NCBI GenBank assembly: GCA_030682135.1
Contig: JAUXQT010000107.1
Span: 19,701-83,700 of the forward strand
Length of the DNA stretch: 64,000 nucleotides
Reading direction: 5' to 3'
DNA from: Nitrospirota bacterium
Lineage (GTDB): Bacteria; Nitrospirota; Nitrospiria; Nitrospirales; Nitrospiraceae
Shown here piece after piece: positions 9,072 through 16,544 of this stretch; positions within the stretch are counted from its first letter, which is position 1, and the number at the start of each line of letters is the position of its first letter. The notes beneath the pieces are model-generated. The model saw only the letters and a list, made by a program, of their open reading frames with translations. It was not told the origin of the DNA and did not search any database. The position numbers and the translations under genes are program-made.

Positions 9072-9653
9072 TTACCTCAGATCCTTCAGCCACTCTTCGC
9101 GCAGGCTCCCGGGAGCAGCGACCTCGGCATGATATTCACGATGATGCACCGTCATGGTGACCGGCTCATGTAGATCGGCAAACGACGCGATCATCGATGC
9201 GGTCGGCCTAAACCTCACGAAATGCACGGCACTGATTTTCGTTTCATGACTATGCCCCCCCTCGAACTCCCCGAAGACATGCTCAGTTCCAGCGCGAATC
9301 GCGACTTTCTCACCGTGATCGAGCCCCATGAACATGTCGAGCCATTCCTTCATCCGATCCGGCTCCGTAATTTCGATCATTAAGGTGGCGCTTAACTCGC
9401 CGGCTCCCGGCATGAGGGCATTATAGACGTCCAATTCTTCTTGAACTTTGTGGGGATCGAGGATCTGTTCGACTCGAATCATTTCCTGAGTCTGAAACCG
9501 TAAGGTCTCGCGATTCTCAAAGACGAGTGTGATGAGCGGCCCGACAGAGATCCTGCGCCGCTGCTTGAGCGCGATGATCTGCGAGCGAAAGGGCTCCCGC
9601 TGCTGCTCATAGGCCGCGGCAGGCAAGAGATCTTGGGACGTTAAGAGGTTCAT
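9072..9653 (-). CDS. DUF3501 family protein
   Basis: Soluble 193-aa protein of the DUF3501 family, whose members are commonly encoded beside rubrerythrin and a CCG-domain Fe-S oxidoreductase, as here. Diagnostic stretches are LKQRRRISVGPLITLVFENRE and VHFVRFRP. ATG 9653 overlaps the stop of the upstream Fe-S gene by four bases (ATGA), indicating translational coupling. The longer frame to 9764 would lie inside that gene. Its biochemical role is unknown; by context it is part of an oxidative-stress or peroxide-handling unit. Confidence 0.88.
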   Translation of the reverse strand: MNLLTSQDLLPAAAYEQQREPFRSQIIALKQRRRISVGPLITLVFENRETLRFQTQEMIRVEQILDPHKVQEELDVYNALMPGAGELSATLMIEITEPDRMKEWLDMFMGLDHGEKVAIRAGTEHVFGEFEGGHSHETKISAVHFVRFRPTASMIASFADLHEPVTMTVHHREYHAEVAAPGSLREEWLKDLR

Positions 9654-10924
9654 GATTTCAACCCATAGGCATCGCGCACGATTTGGATCGGATGTTTGGT
9701 CGACCTGCCGCCGGCATGAGCCTTCGCGCCTGCTTGATCCAGCTGCAATCCCGCCAGCGGGCAATCGGTCGCGACCAGATCTGCTGGAGCCTCCTCAATG
9801 ACGCGAACAGCCTTCCGCGCAATCAGCATCGACAGGGGAAAGAACTCCGTCTTGGCGGACCAGGAGCCATCGTGGCCGGAACATTTCTCAATCACTTCGA
9901 CCTGCGCACCGGCGCACTCCATCAATTCCTTGGATTTGAATCCGATATTTTGATCCCGCAGATGGCACGGTATTTGGTAGGCGACTCGCCCTGGCTTCTG
10001 CTGAAAGTCGGTGGCCAATGCGCCCTCCCGCTTCATCTTCATGAGGTATTCGCAGACATCGAACGTCCGTTCCGCCACAAGCCGCACGTCAGGGCCACCG
10101 ACGATCTCCGGATATTCCCGCTTCCACATCAGACTGCAACTGGGCACCGGCACGACAATCTCGTACCCTTTCTCAACCCATGGCAGGAACGACGCGACAT
10201 TCGCCGAGGCGGCCTGCTGAATCGCAGCCGTATCGCCAATATCGAACGAGGGCATGCCGCAACAACGCTGTTCTGGAATCACGACATGGACACCGTTTTT
10301 TTCGAGGACTTGAATCGTCGCTTTCCCGACGTCGGTCGCTTGATAGTTGACCAGACAGCTCCCGAAAAGCGCGACCTTCCGCGGCGCAGAGGCAGGAACC
10401 TGTGCCGCCCCCCGGCGCTCCCACCAATGGGTAAAGGTCTCCGCAGCAAAGGGCAGGACCTGCCGATCCCGATGCACACCGACCATCGGCTCCGTGACTT
10501 TTCGAAACAATCGAAGACCCAACAGCCAATTGGCAATCGGCGCCAGCAGACTCCCAATGCTGCCGATGAGATCCGTCTTGATCAAGAACCAATCGCGCCA
10601 GCTCACCCCGCGCGTCGCAGCCAGATGCTTTTTCCAGGCAATCATCAAGCGGGGAAAGTCCAGTCCGTACTGATGCGGCGGCGTATAGGGACAGTGGTTG
10701 TAACAGAGCTTACAGTAATAACATTCGTCGACAATCCGGTGATGATCCGTGGACGTCAGCTTGGCGACGTCGCCCTCATACCGGTCGATGCCGTCCAGCA
10801 GCGTGTTGAAGGAAGGGCAGAGATTGAAACAGCGCCGGCAGCCATCGCAGACTTCGTAAATGCGCTGCGTGTCTTTCTGGAGCTGTGCGGGGTCGATAGG
10901 ATTGAGCAGGCTCAGACCATTCAC
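9650..10924 (-). CDS. Heterodisulfide-reductase-like (Fe-S)-binding oxidoreductase (GlpC/HdrD-like)
   Basis: The 424-aa protein has two N-terminal 4Fe-4S motifs (CDGCRRCFNLCP near 27 and CYYCKLCYNHCP near 67) and two C-terminal CCG-type cysteine domains (RCCGMPSFD near 222, PCHLRDQ near 320, KCSGHDGSW near 346, DCPLAG near 390). These are the hallmarks of GlpC/HdrD subunits that pass electrons via Fe-S centres. It is coupled by an ATGA overlap to DUF3501. The rubrerythrin gene lies upstream on the same strand, suggesting electron delivery to or from it. There is no signal peptide. Confidence 0.93.
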   Translation of the reverse strand: MNGLSLLNPIDPAQLQKDTQRIYEVCDGCRRCFNLCPSFNTLLDGIDRYEGDVAKLTSTDHHRIVDECYYCKLCYNHCPYTPPHQYGLDFPRLMIAWKKHLAATRGVSWRDWFLIKTDLIGSIGSLLAPIANWLLGLRLFRKVTEPMVGVHRDRQVLPFAAETFTHWWERRGAAQVPASAPRKVALFGSCLVNYQATDVGKATIQVLEKNGVHVVIPEQRCCGMPSFDIGDTAAIQQAASANVASFLPWVEKGYEIVVPVPSCSLMWKREYPEIVGGPDVRLVAERTFDVCEYLMKMKREGALATDFQQKPGRVAYQIPCHLRDQNIGFKSKELMECAGAQVEVIEKCSGHDGSWSAKTEFFPLSMLIARKAVRVIEEAPADLVATDCPLAGLQLDQAGAKAHAGGRSTKHPIQIVRDAYGLKS

Positions 10925-10965
10925 GCGTCCATTGTCTCCTGTGGCGTCTTTGAATTACAAGATCA

Positions 10966-11007
10966 GAAAACACAAAGGGTGAGCTGGAATATTTCCAGCC
11001 CACCCCC
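10966..11007 (-). terminator. Intrinsic terminator downstream of rubrerythrin
   Basis: On the minus strand GGGTGGGCTGGAAATATTCC pairs with the following AGCTCACCC arm and is followed by a T-rich tail (TTTGTGTTTTC). It lies between the rubrerythrin stop and the Fe-S oxidoreductase start, so it would partly separate the two transcripts. Confidence 0.7.
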
Positions 11008-11029
11008 CTGTGTCGCACATCGAAAAGCT

Positions 11030-11458
11030 CTAGAGCTGCTTCAGACTTTCGAGGCCCTTCGTGAAACGATTCGCATGGGACCGCTCCGCCTTGGCGAGTG
11101 TCTCGAACCATTCGGCCAGTTCAGGGAATCCCTCGTCCCGAGCCGTTTTGGCCATACCGGGATACATCTGGGTATACTCGTAGGTTTCGCCCTCGATCGC
11201 CGACTTCAGATTGGCTTCGGTATTACCGATCGGCACCCCGGTCGCCGGATCTCCGACTTCCTTCAAAAAGTCCAGATGCCCAAAGGCATGGCCGGTCTCC
11301 GCCTCTGACGTATCGCGGAACAGACCTCCGATATCAGGAAAGCCCTCAATGTCCGCCCGCCTGGCGAAATAGAGATAGCGTCGATTGGCCTGCGATTCAC
11401 CGGCAAAGGCTCCCTTGAGATTGTCGTGGCTCTTCGTTCCCTTCAAACTTTTCCCCAT
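11030..11458 (-). CDS. rbr: Rubrerythrin-type di-iron protein
   Basis: Four-helix di-iron protein, 142 aa, that reduces hydrogen peroxide. Ferritin-like metal-ligand helices are visible: [13 protein letters not shown] (Glu21), [22 protein letters not shown] and [12 protein letters not shown]. The C-terminal rubredoxin domain of classical rubrerythrin is absent, so an external electron donor is needed. The neighbouring Fe-S oxidoreductase is the obvious candidate (inference). It has a GGAGGA ribosome-binding site and is followed by an intrinsic terminator. Confidence 0.93.
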   Translation of the reverse strand: MGKSLKGTKSHDNLKGAFAGESQANRRYLYFARRADIEGFPDIGGLFRDTSEAETGHAFGHLDFLKEVGDPATGVPIGNTEANLKSAIEGETYEYTQMYPGMAKTARDEGFPELAEWFETLAKAERSHANRFTKGLESLKQL

Positions 11459-11568
11459 CGCGTCCTCCTCTATATTCTATGAAATCGAACCGTCGCCGCA
11501 ATCGTACCACTCTCTCCTCGCTGAATAACATAGCGATCCTCGCGGGATCAATGGGCCACAGCAGTTTC

Positions 11569-12129
11569 TCATCCGACCGATTGAAACCGTGGCAAGGCCG
11601 ACTCCATCTCGGCGAAGGACTTATACGCCTGATCCTTGGCAGACAAGATCGGGGAGGTTACCGGCCAGGGAATCGCGAGCGCTGGATCGTTCCAGATGAT
11701 GCCTCGCTCGTCGCCCGGCGCATAATAGTCCGTGCACTTATAGAGAAACGAGGCACGGTCGCTGCTCACGCAGAACCCATGCGCGCAACCTGGCGGCACG
11801 TAGACTTGGCGCCGATTTTCCGCCGAAAGCTCGACCCCATACCAGCGACCAAAGCTCGGCGACCCCTTTCGGATGTCCACGACAACATCGTAAACAGATC
11901 CTTCTGTCACCATCACAAGCTTGCCCTGAGCATGGGGCTCTTGATAGTGGAGCCCGCGCAATGTGCCCCGCATAGACTGTGAATAGTTATCCTGGACAAA
12001 GGGGCCTGGAATGCCGATTTCTGCGTACCGACGTGCATGGTACGTTTCAAGAAAAAGCCCGCGAGAATCGCGGAAAACATCCGGTTCAATGAGCAATACG
12101 CCAGAAAGATCCGTTTTTGTGACCCGCAC
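11569..12129 (-). CDS. rmlC: dTDP-4-dehydrorhamnose 3,5-epimerase
   Basis: Cupin epimerase of dTDP-L-rhamnose synthesis for surface polysaccharides. The 186-aa protein matches the family length. Seen are PDVFRDSRGLFLETY, FVQDNYSQSMRGTLRGLHYQ (substrate-binding Arg and His) and PPGCAHGFCVSSDRASFLYKC. GTG 12129 is chosen because GAGGAATATC stands directly before it and it yields the family N-terminus; a TTG at 12162 lacks a ribosome-binding site. No other rml gene is in the window. Confidence 0.95.
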   Translation of the reverse strand: MRVTKTDLSGVLLIEPDVFRDSRGLFLETYHARRYAEIGIPGPFVQDNYSQSMRGTLRGLHYQEPHAQGKLVMVTEGSVYDVVVDIRKGSPSFGRWYGVELSAENRRQVYVPPGCAHGFCVSSDRASFLYKCTDYYAPGDERGIIWNDPALAIPWPVTSPILSAKDQAYKSFAEMESALPRFQSVG

Positions 12130-12209
12130 GATATTCCTCTTCTCCCTCGCACATGTGCGCAACGCGCAAGCCTTGCCCCCGCCAATCTTACCTTACCCGC
12201 CTCGCCCGG

Positions 12210-12617
12210 CTAACCAGACGCCGGATTTTCGGGATCGACGATCTCAGGAGGATCAGGGTACAATCGACCGAGACGATCGATGAGCGGCTTCGCGGCTGGC
12301 GTGCTCTCGCGGGTCGGCTCACTCACCGGATGATCCCAGGTAAGGGTACGAATCCCGGCATCCGCCAGTAATGAACGGATCGTAGACAGGCAGGCTTCCA
12401 GCGTTAACTCTGTGCCTCCGCGGAGATCGAGCACACGCTCCTTACGATCGGTGGGTGGCGCCTCCGTATGGATGAGCGACCAACAACGGTCGAAAATCTC
12501 GGCCCGAAGGTCAGCGGGCACATTCACCGTCGTGAGATCAGCCGTACAGAGGGCCGATACAAACAGGACGAATTGCAAATCCGGCATCCCGGGATTATGG
12601 ATATCCAACGATGGCAT
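12210..12617 (-). CDS. Hypothetical protein, 135 aa
   Basis: Unrecognised soluble protein with one Cys-containing hydrophobic stretch (LQFVLFVSALCTADL) and a Pro-rich C-terminus. It lies upstream of rmlC on the same strand and is divergent from the MoaD-like gene. Codon use is like its neighbours and no better frame overlaps it, so it is probably real, but I see no motif that suggests a function. Confidence 0.55.
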   Translation of the reverse strand: MPSLDIHNPGMPDLQFVLFVSALCTADLTTVNVPADLRAEIFDRCWSLIHTEAPPTDRKERVLDLRGGTELTLEACLSTIRSLLADAGIRTLTWDHPVSEPTRESTPAAKPLIDRLGRLYPDPPEIVDPENPASG

Positions 12618-12714
12618 CGCGCAGCATTATCGATGGCAGCCGGCATGGAGTCAACGGGCACAAGCCTCCATCATATAGACAGTTGTCACGACTGAAGATG
12701 AGGAGTATCCGACC

Positions 12715-12987
12715 ATGATTACGATTTCACTGATGGGGCAGCTACAGACCGCCGATGGAGAACGGGACCTCGCCTGTGAAGTGCCATCACCGATGTCTGT
12801 CCGCCAGGTGATCCAGCGACAGGGCATTCAATTGCGGCATCTCCTCCAGCTCATTCGCGAGAAGAAAGTACTGGTGACCATCAATAAAAAAATAGCGAGC
12901 GACGACTCACTCGTTCAGGACGGCGACGCGATCAGGCTGGTGGGACACGATGGGATGGGTGGGACCGGGCTCGGCCCCTCGCTCTAG
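12715..12987 (+). CDS. MoaD/ThiS-like beta-grasp protein with C-terminal extension
   Basis: Small 90-aa beta-grasp protein: MITISLMGQL, a VRQVIQRQGI helix, KVLVTINKKIASDDSLVQDGDAIRLV, typical of MoaD/ThiS/CysO sulfur carriers. These carriers normally end in Gly-Gly, which is adenylated and thiocarboxylated. Here the Gly-Gly at 82-83 is followed by seven residues (TGLGPSL), so the tail would need to be removed (as for CysO or QbsE) or the protein is not a sulfur carrier. No E1-like or JAMM protease gene is nearby. GAGGAG precedes the ATG, and a terminator follows. Confidence 0.82.
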   Translation: MITISLMGQLQTADGERDLACEVPSPMSVRQVIQRQGIQLRHLLQLIREKKVLVTINKKIASDDSLVQDGDAIRLVGHDGMGGTGLGPSL

Positions 12988-13003
12988 CGAGGCCACAAAC
13001 TAC

Positions 13004-13046
13004 AGGGCCGACGCCCCTCACGGGGAGTCGGCCCTGCGATTCTTTA
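13004..13046 (+). terminator. Intrinsic terminator, probably shared by convergent genes
   Basis: AGGGCCGACGCCCC and GGGGAGTCGGCCCT form a long stem with a TCAC loop (13004-13034), followed by GCGATTCTTTAT. It lies between the MoaD-like gene (+) and the HU gene (-). Confidence 0.8.
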
Positions 13047-13107
13047 TGCAGCACGAAAGAAGCTGACAGAAGGCGCGGACATCCGATCTACACCGGACAG
13101 TCTCCGC

Positions 13108-13395
13108 TTACTTCTTGCCGAGGATCGCGTCCTTGGCGGCCTTGGCCACGCGGAACTTGACCACACGCTTGGCCGGAATCTTGATCGGCTCGCCGGTCTG
13201 CGGATTCCGTCCCATGCGGGCCTTGCGGTTCGCCAACACGAGCTTCCCGATCCCAGGAATCACGAATATGTTCTTCGCTTCCTTGTACGCCAAGGCGGCA
13301 AAGTCATCCATGAGCTGGACGGACGCCTTCTTGGTCAGCCCGGTCTTCTGGGCCATATGTTCGGCAATCTGCGACTTGGTCATTGATTTAGCCAT
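13108..13395 (-). CDS. HU/IHF-family DNA-binding protein
   Basis: Nucleoid-associated histone-like protein, 95 aa. The N-terminal helices (MTKSQIAEHMAQKTGLTKKAS) are followed by the DNA-binding arm IPGIGKLVLANRKARMGRNP with TGEPIKIPAKRVVKFRVAKAAKDAIL. The RNPQTGE signature is intact. AAGGAGG eight bases before the ATG indicates high expression. HU versus IHF cannot be decided; the short, basic C-terminus fits HU. Confidence 0.95.
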   Translation of the reverse strand: MAKSMTKSQIAEHMAQKTGLTKKASVQLMDDFAALAYKEAKNIFVIPGIGKLVLANRKARMGRNPQTGEPIKIPAKRVVKFRVAKAAKDAILGKK

Positions 13396-13683
13396 GCAAC
13401 CAACCTCCTTAAAAAAACAAGATGGTGAACAACAACAAACTCGCCCCTATCTTGACCCCACTCAGACTCGATACACATTCGTAAACAAACAGTCGTGGTA
13501 TGCGCTGCAACGAAAACCAGCGGGAGTCTATCCAAGCGCTCGGAAGCTGTCAACCGGAAAAACACAGGCCAGACGTAGGGAAACACCTCTACCGCCTCTT
13601 GCAGTTTCAAGACCAGCCAGCGTAAAGTGGAAAATTGGACAGCATTTTCATCTCAATAATGCCGCACCCTCGGAGTTGCTAGC

Positions 13684-14241
13684 ATGGCAAAAGAACTACC
13701 TATTCTGCCTTCAACTGCCCAACCGGCGGACGAGGCACAGGCAGAGTCGTTCCAGTATTCCCGCGTGTTTTGTCAAAAGGAAAACTCCCCCCCTCTTCGT
13801 TTGCTCCTGGAATTTCTCAAGTCTCGTGGTCAAACGCCGATTGCTCCGCCGGACATGGACGACACCATGTTGGATGAATGGGCCTGGGTTCAAGTAACGC
13901 TCGGATACGATCGCGACCGCAAACCGATTCAAGTACTCTGCGTCAGGGATCGAGGCACCTATCAAGACGTCTTCGACAAAGAGAAAGCCCAGTTCCTGGA
14001 CCTCGTCTCCGCTCACGACGATATCGAGGCAGGCCTCGTACGCGAATACATCGAGCGCGCGCGATTCATCCTCACCACTCGATTTGTTCAAAACGACATC
14101 ACCGACGAGGGCTATGACTTCAACGGCTGGATTTTAGAGTTCTACCAAGAGCAATGTAACGGCATCGTCCAGATCGATAACCAAGGCTTCTACTCCCCCA
14201 AAGGCGACCTGATCCTCGATCTCTCCGTTAAAGTGGAATAA
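13684..14241 (+). CDS. Hypothetical protein, 185 aa
   Basis: Unrecognised soluble, acidic protein without signal peptide or membrane segment. A central stretch (VTLGYDRDRKPIQVLCVRD) and an aromatic-rich C-terminal half (YDFNGWILEFYQEQCNGIVQID) suggest an alpha/beta fold. It stands six bases before the YkgJ-family gene on the same strand, which points to one operon and a shared context, but no function follows from that. A wider reading frame on the same strand out of HU is a shadow. Confidence 0.75.
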   Translation: MAKELPILPSTAQPADEAQAESFQYSRVFCQKENSPPLRLLLEFLKSRGQTPIAPPDMDDTMLDEWAWVQVTLGYDRDRKPIQVLCVRDRGTYQDVFDKEKAQFLDLVSAHDDIEAGLVREYIERARFILTTRFVQNDITDEGYDFNGWILEFYQEQCNGIVQIDNQGFYSPKGDLILDLSVKVE

Positions 14242-14247
14242 GTCGCC

Positions 14248-14877
14248 GTGGCAAGTCCAACTCCGCTTACCCCTGCTCCCCTCTACGAACACACGGCCCA
14301 TTGGTTCGACCGGGCCACTGCCTCCCTGCTCGGTGAAGTGCCCTGCCGACTCGGCTGCACCAATTGTTGCATCGGTCCATTTCCCATTACCCTCCTCGAC
14401 GTCCAAACCATCCAACAGGGACTGCCTAACCTCTCGCAGGATCAGCGCCTGCGTATCGAGCAGCGAGCCATCGAACAGACTGCCGCCATGGAGGCCTCCT
14501 TCCCACAACTGACCAATAGCGAGCTACTCGACAATTGGTCCGACCTGGAAATCGACCGACTGGTCGCAGAGTTTCACCACTATCCCTGTCCGGCACTCGA
14601 ACCGGACGGTCGTTGTGGCGTCTATCAACACCGCCCCCTGGTTTGCCGATCCATGGGCATCCCGGCAGAAAATTGCGGTCTAACCCAGGGCGCCTGCGAA
14701 GTCCAAACATTCATCCCGATTGTGCGACTCCCTTCCTCATTCAGGGAGGAAGAGAATCGCTTGCTACAGGAGGAAACCCTCGCGCTGGACGCCCTTCGTC
14801 TCACCACAGGGTTAACAGGGGAAGAAGTACTCCTGCCCTACGGATTCTTAGCCGGACATAGACAAGACGGTTCGTAA
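14248..14877 (+). CDS. YkgJ-family cysteine cluster protein
   Basis: The 209-aa protein has the CxxxCxxCC cluster (Cys33, 37, 40, 41) and the downstream CPALEPDGRCGVYQHRPLVCRSMG, the conserved pattern of YkgJ/CxxCxxCC (PF03692) proteins that probably bind zinc or an Fe-S centre. It starts at GTG 14248, six bases after the preceding stop. The cellular role of the family is unsettled. A second member is encoded at 38489-39322. Confidence 0.87.
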   Translation: MASPTPLTPAPLYEHTAHWFDRATASLLGEVPCRLGCTNCCIGPFPITLLDVQTIQQGLPNLSQDQRLRIEQRAIEQTAAMEASFPQLTNSELLDNWSDLEIDRLVAEFHHYPCPALEPDGRCGVYQHRPLVCRSMGIPAENCGLTQGACEVQTFIPIVRLPSSFREEENRLLQEETLALDALRLTTGLTGEEVLLPYGFLAGHRQDGS

Positions 14878-14936
14878 GACTACTGCTAGACAGAGGATAA
14901 AACCCTGTGCTAATGTCTCAAACCTTGGTTGCGGGA

Positions 14937-15013
14937 GCGCCTGTAGCTCAGCTGGATAGAGCATCAGCCTCCGGAGCTGAGGGCCACAGGTTCAAATCCT
15001 GTCAGGCGCACCA
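14937..15013 (+). tRNA. tRNA-Arg (anticodon CCG)
   Basis: Complete cloverleaf: acceptor GCGCCTG/CAGGCGC, D-arm GCTCAGCTGGATAGAGC, anticodon stem TCAGC/GCTGA around loop CTCCGGA (anticodon CCG), T-arm ACAGG TTCAAAT CCTGT, and an encoded CCA at 15011-15013. Reads CGG. Confidence 0.96.
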
Positions 15014-15069
15014 GCAAACAGGCAAGGGACAGTCGCCGCACATAGATATCCGCCACGTACATACCCGGT

Positions 15070-15145
<76 letters not shown>

Positions 15146-15289
15146 AAATTTCCAACCACTTTCCCTTCCGTATCTCTTACCACCTGAGCCGATGGTGCGA
15201 CAGCATCGAATTCTATGTCCCGCTCTGGCAGGAACGAGTGAGCCGGCTTGTCTTACTTCGCGCCTCTCGCTCAATGCCTTTTGCATAAC

Positions 15290-16477
15290 TCATGGTCGCT
15301 CCACAATTATCGCCAACGCTTCTCCTCCCCCGATACAGAGACTGGCGAGACCTCGTCGGACATCACGAACCTCCATGGCATGGAGCAGAGTCGTGAGAAT
15401 TCGTGCGCCGGTGGCGCCGATTGGATGACCCAGCGCAATGGCCCCACCGTTGACGTTGACTCTCTCGGGGTCAAGCCCTAATTCCCGATTGATTGCGAGG
15501 GAGACGGCTGAGAAAGCTTCATTGATCTCAAACAGGTCGATGTCGCCAAGCGAAAGAGCTGCCCTCTTGAGCACCAGCTTGATCGCCTCGACTGGTGCCA
15601 TCGTAAACCACTCAGGCGCGAGCGCCGCGCCTGCATAGCCGATGATGCGCGCCATCGGCGTGAGGCCGAGGTGCGCGGCTTCCTCTTCCGCCATGACGAC
15701 CAACGCTGCCGCTCCGTCGTTACAGGATGGAGAGTTGCCCACGGTCAGGACACCGTCTTCCCGGAATGCCGGCTTGAGGTCACGCAGCTTGCTCAGATCG
15801 ACGCGGCCCGGCTCTTCATCATCTGTCACGGTTAATGGCGCACCTTTCCGTTGCGGCACATCAACCGGCACGATTTCACGCGTAAAGATCCCCGTCGCAA
15901 TGGCCTCCTGGGCGCGGCGGTAACTCTCCAAAGCGAAGTCGTCAACCTCTCCTCTTGTGAGCCCGTACTTTGCCGCACAGAGCTCGCCCCCGTCACCCAT
16001 ATGAAAATTGTTATAGACGTCCCAGAGGCCGTCTTTGACCAGACTGTCCACCAGCTCCGCATGTCCCAGCCGATAGCCTTGCCGCGCTTTCTCCAACAAG
16101 TAGGGCGCACGAGTCATGTTTTCCATGCCGCCCGCCACAACAATCCTCGCATCGCCGAGCGCAATGGCCTGAGCAGCCATGATCACGGTCATAAGGCTCG
16201 AGCCGCAGACCTTGTTGACCGTCGTCGCACCGACAGAGTGGGGAATCCCGGCTCCGATCGCAGCTTGTCTGGCCGGTGCCTGCCCGAGTCCGGCACTCAA
16301 GACGCAGCCCATATAGACGTCGTCTACGCGCTCGGGAGAAACACCACTGCGCTTTAGTGTTTCCGCGATGGCAATGCTGCCTAACTTCGTTGCGGGTAGT
16401 GAGCCGAACAGCCCGTTGAAGCTCCCTATCGGTGTTCGCACTGCGCTGATGATGACCGCTTGTTGTTTCTTGTTCAC
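15290..16477 (-). CDS. Acetyl-CoA acetyltransferase / 3-ketoacyl-CoA thiolase
   Basis: Thiolase of 395 aa catalysing CoA-dependent cleavage (or condensation) of 3-ketoacyl-CoA. Seen are the nucleophile in NKVCGSS (Cys91), the C-terminal NGGAIALGHPIGATGAR with catalytic His, and SLCIGGGEALA with the second Cys. Sequence texture (HSVGATTVNKVCGS, QAIALGDARIVVAGGMENMTRAPYL) is closest to the biosynthetic/AtoB type. It is transcribed with the acyl-CoA dehydrogenase gene upstream; a second thiolase at 18660 is more like FadI. Confidence 0.95.
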   Translation of the reverse strand: MNKKQQAVIISAVRTPIGSFNGLFGSLPATKLGSIAIAETLKRSGVSPERVDDVYMGCVLSAGLGQAPARQAAIGAGIPHSVGATTVNKVCGSSLMTVIMAAQAIALGDARIVVAGGMENMTRAPYLLEKARQGYRLGHAELVDSLVKDGLWDVYNNFHMGDGGELCAAKYGLTRGEVDDFALESYRRAQEAIATGIFTREIVPVDVPQRKGAPLTVTDDEEPGRVDLSKLRDLKPAFREDGVLTVGNSPSCNDGAAALVVMAEEEAAHLGLTPMARIIGYAGAALAPEWFTMAPVEAIKLVLKRAALSLGDIDLFEINEAFSAVSLAINRELGLDPERVNVNGGAIALGHPIGATGARILTTLLHAMEVRDVRRGLASLCIGGGEALAIIVERP

Positions 16478-16544
16478 GAGATTTGTCCCGGCGACTCCGT
16501 TCGAGATCGCCCTTGACCTTCACTATTCCCCACGCGCCACTCAG

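Noticed and set aside
9683..11308. Long open frame (541 codons) on the plus strand
   Set aside because: Antisense to the Fe-S oxidoreductase and rubrerythrin genes, whose motifs are intact; the translation has no recognisable domain and typical antisense composition.
13070..13100. Second hairpin just downstream of the HU gene
   Set aside because: Imperfect stem with a bulge and no T-run; the stronger terminator at 13004-13034 suffices.
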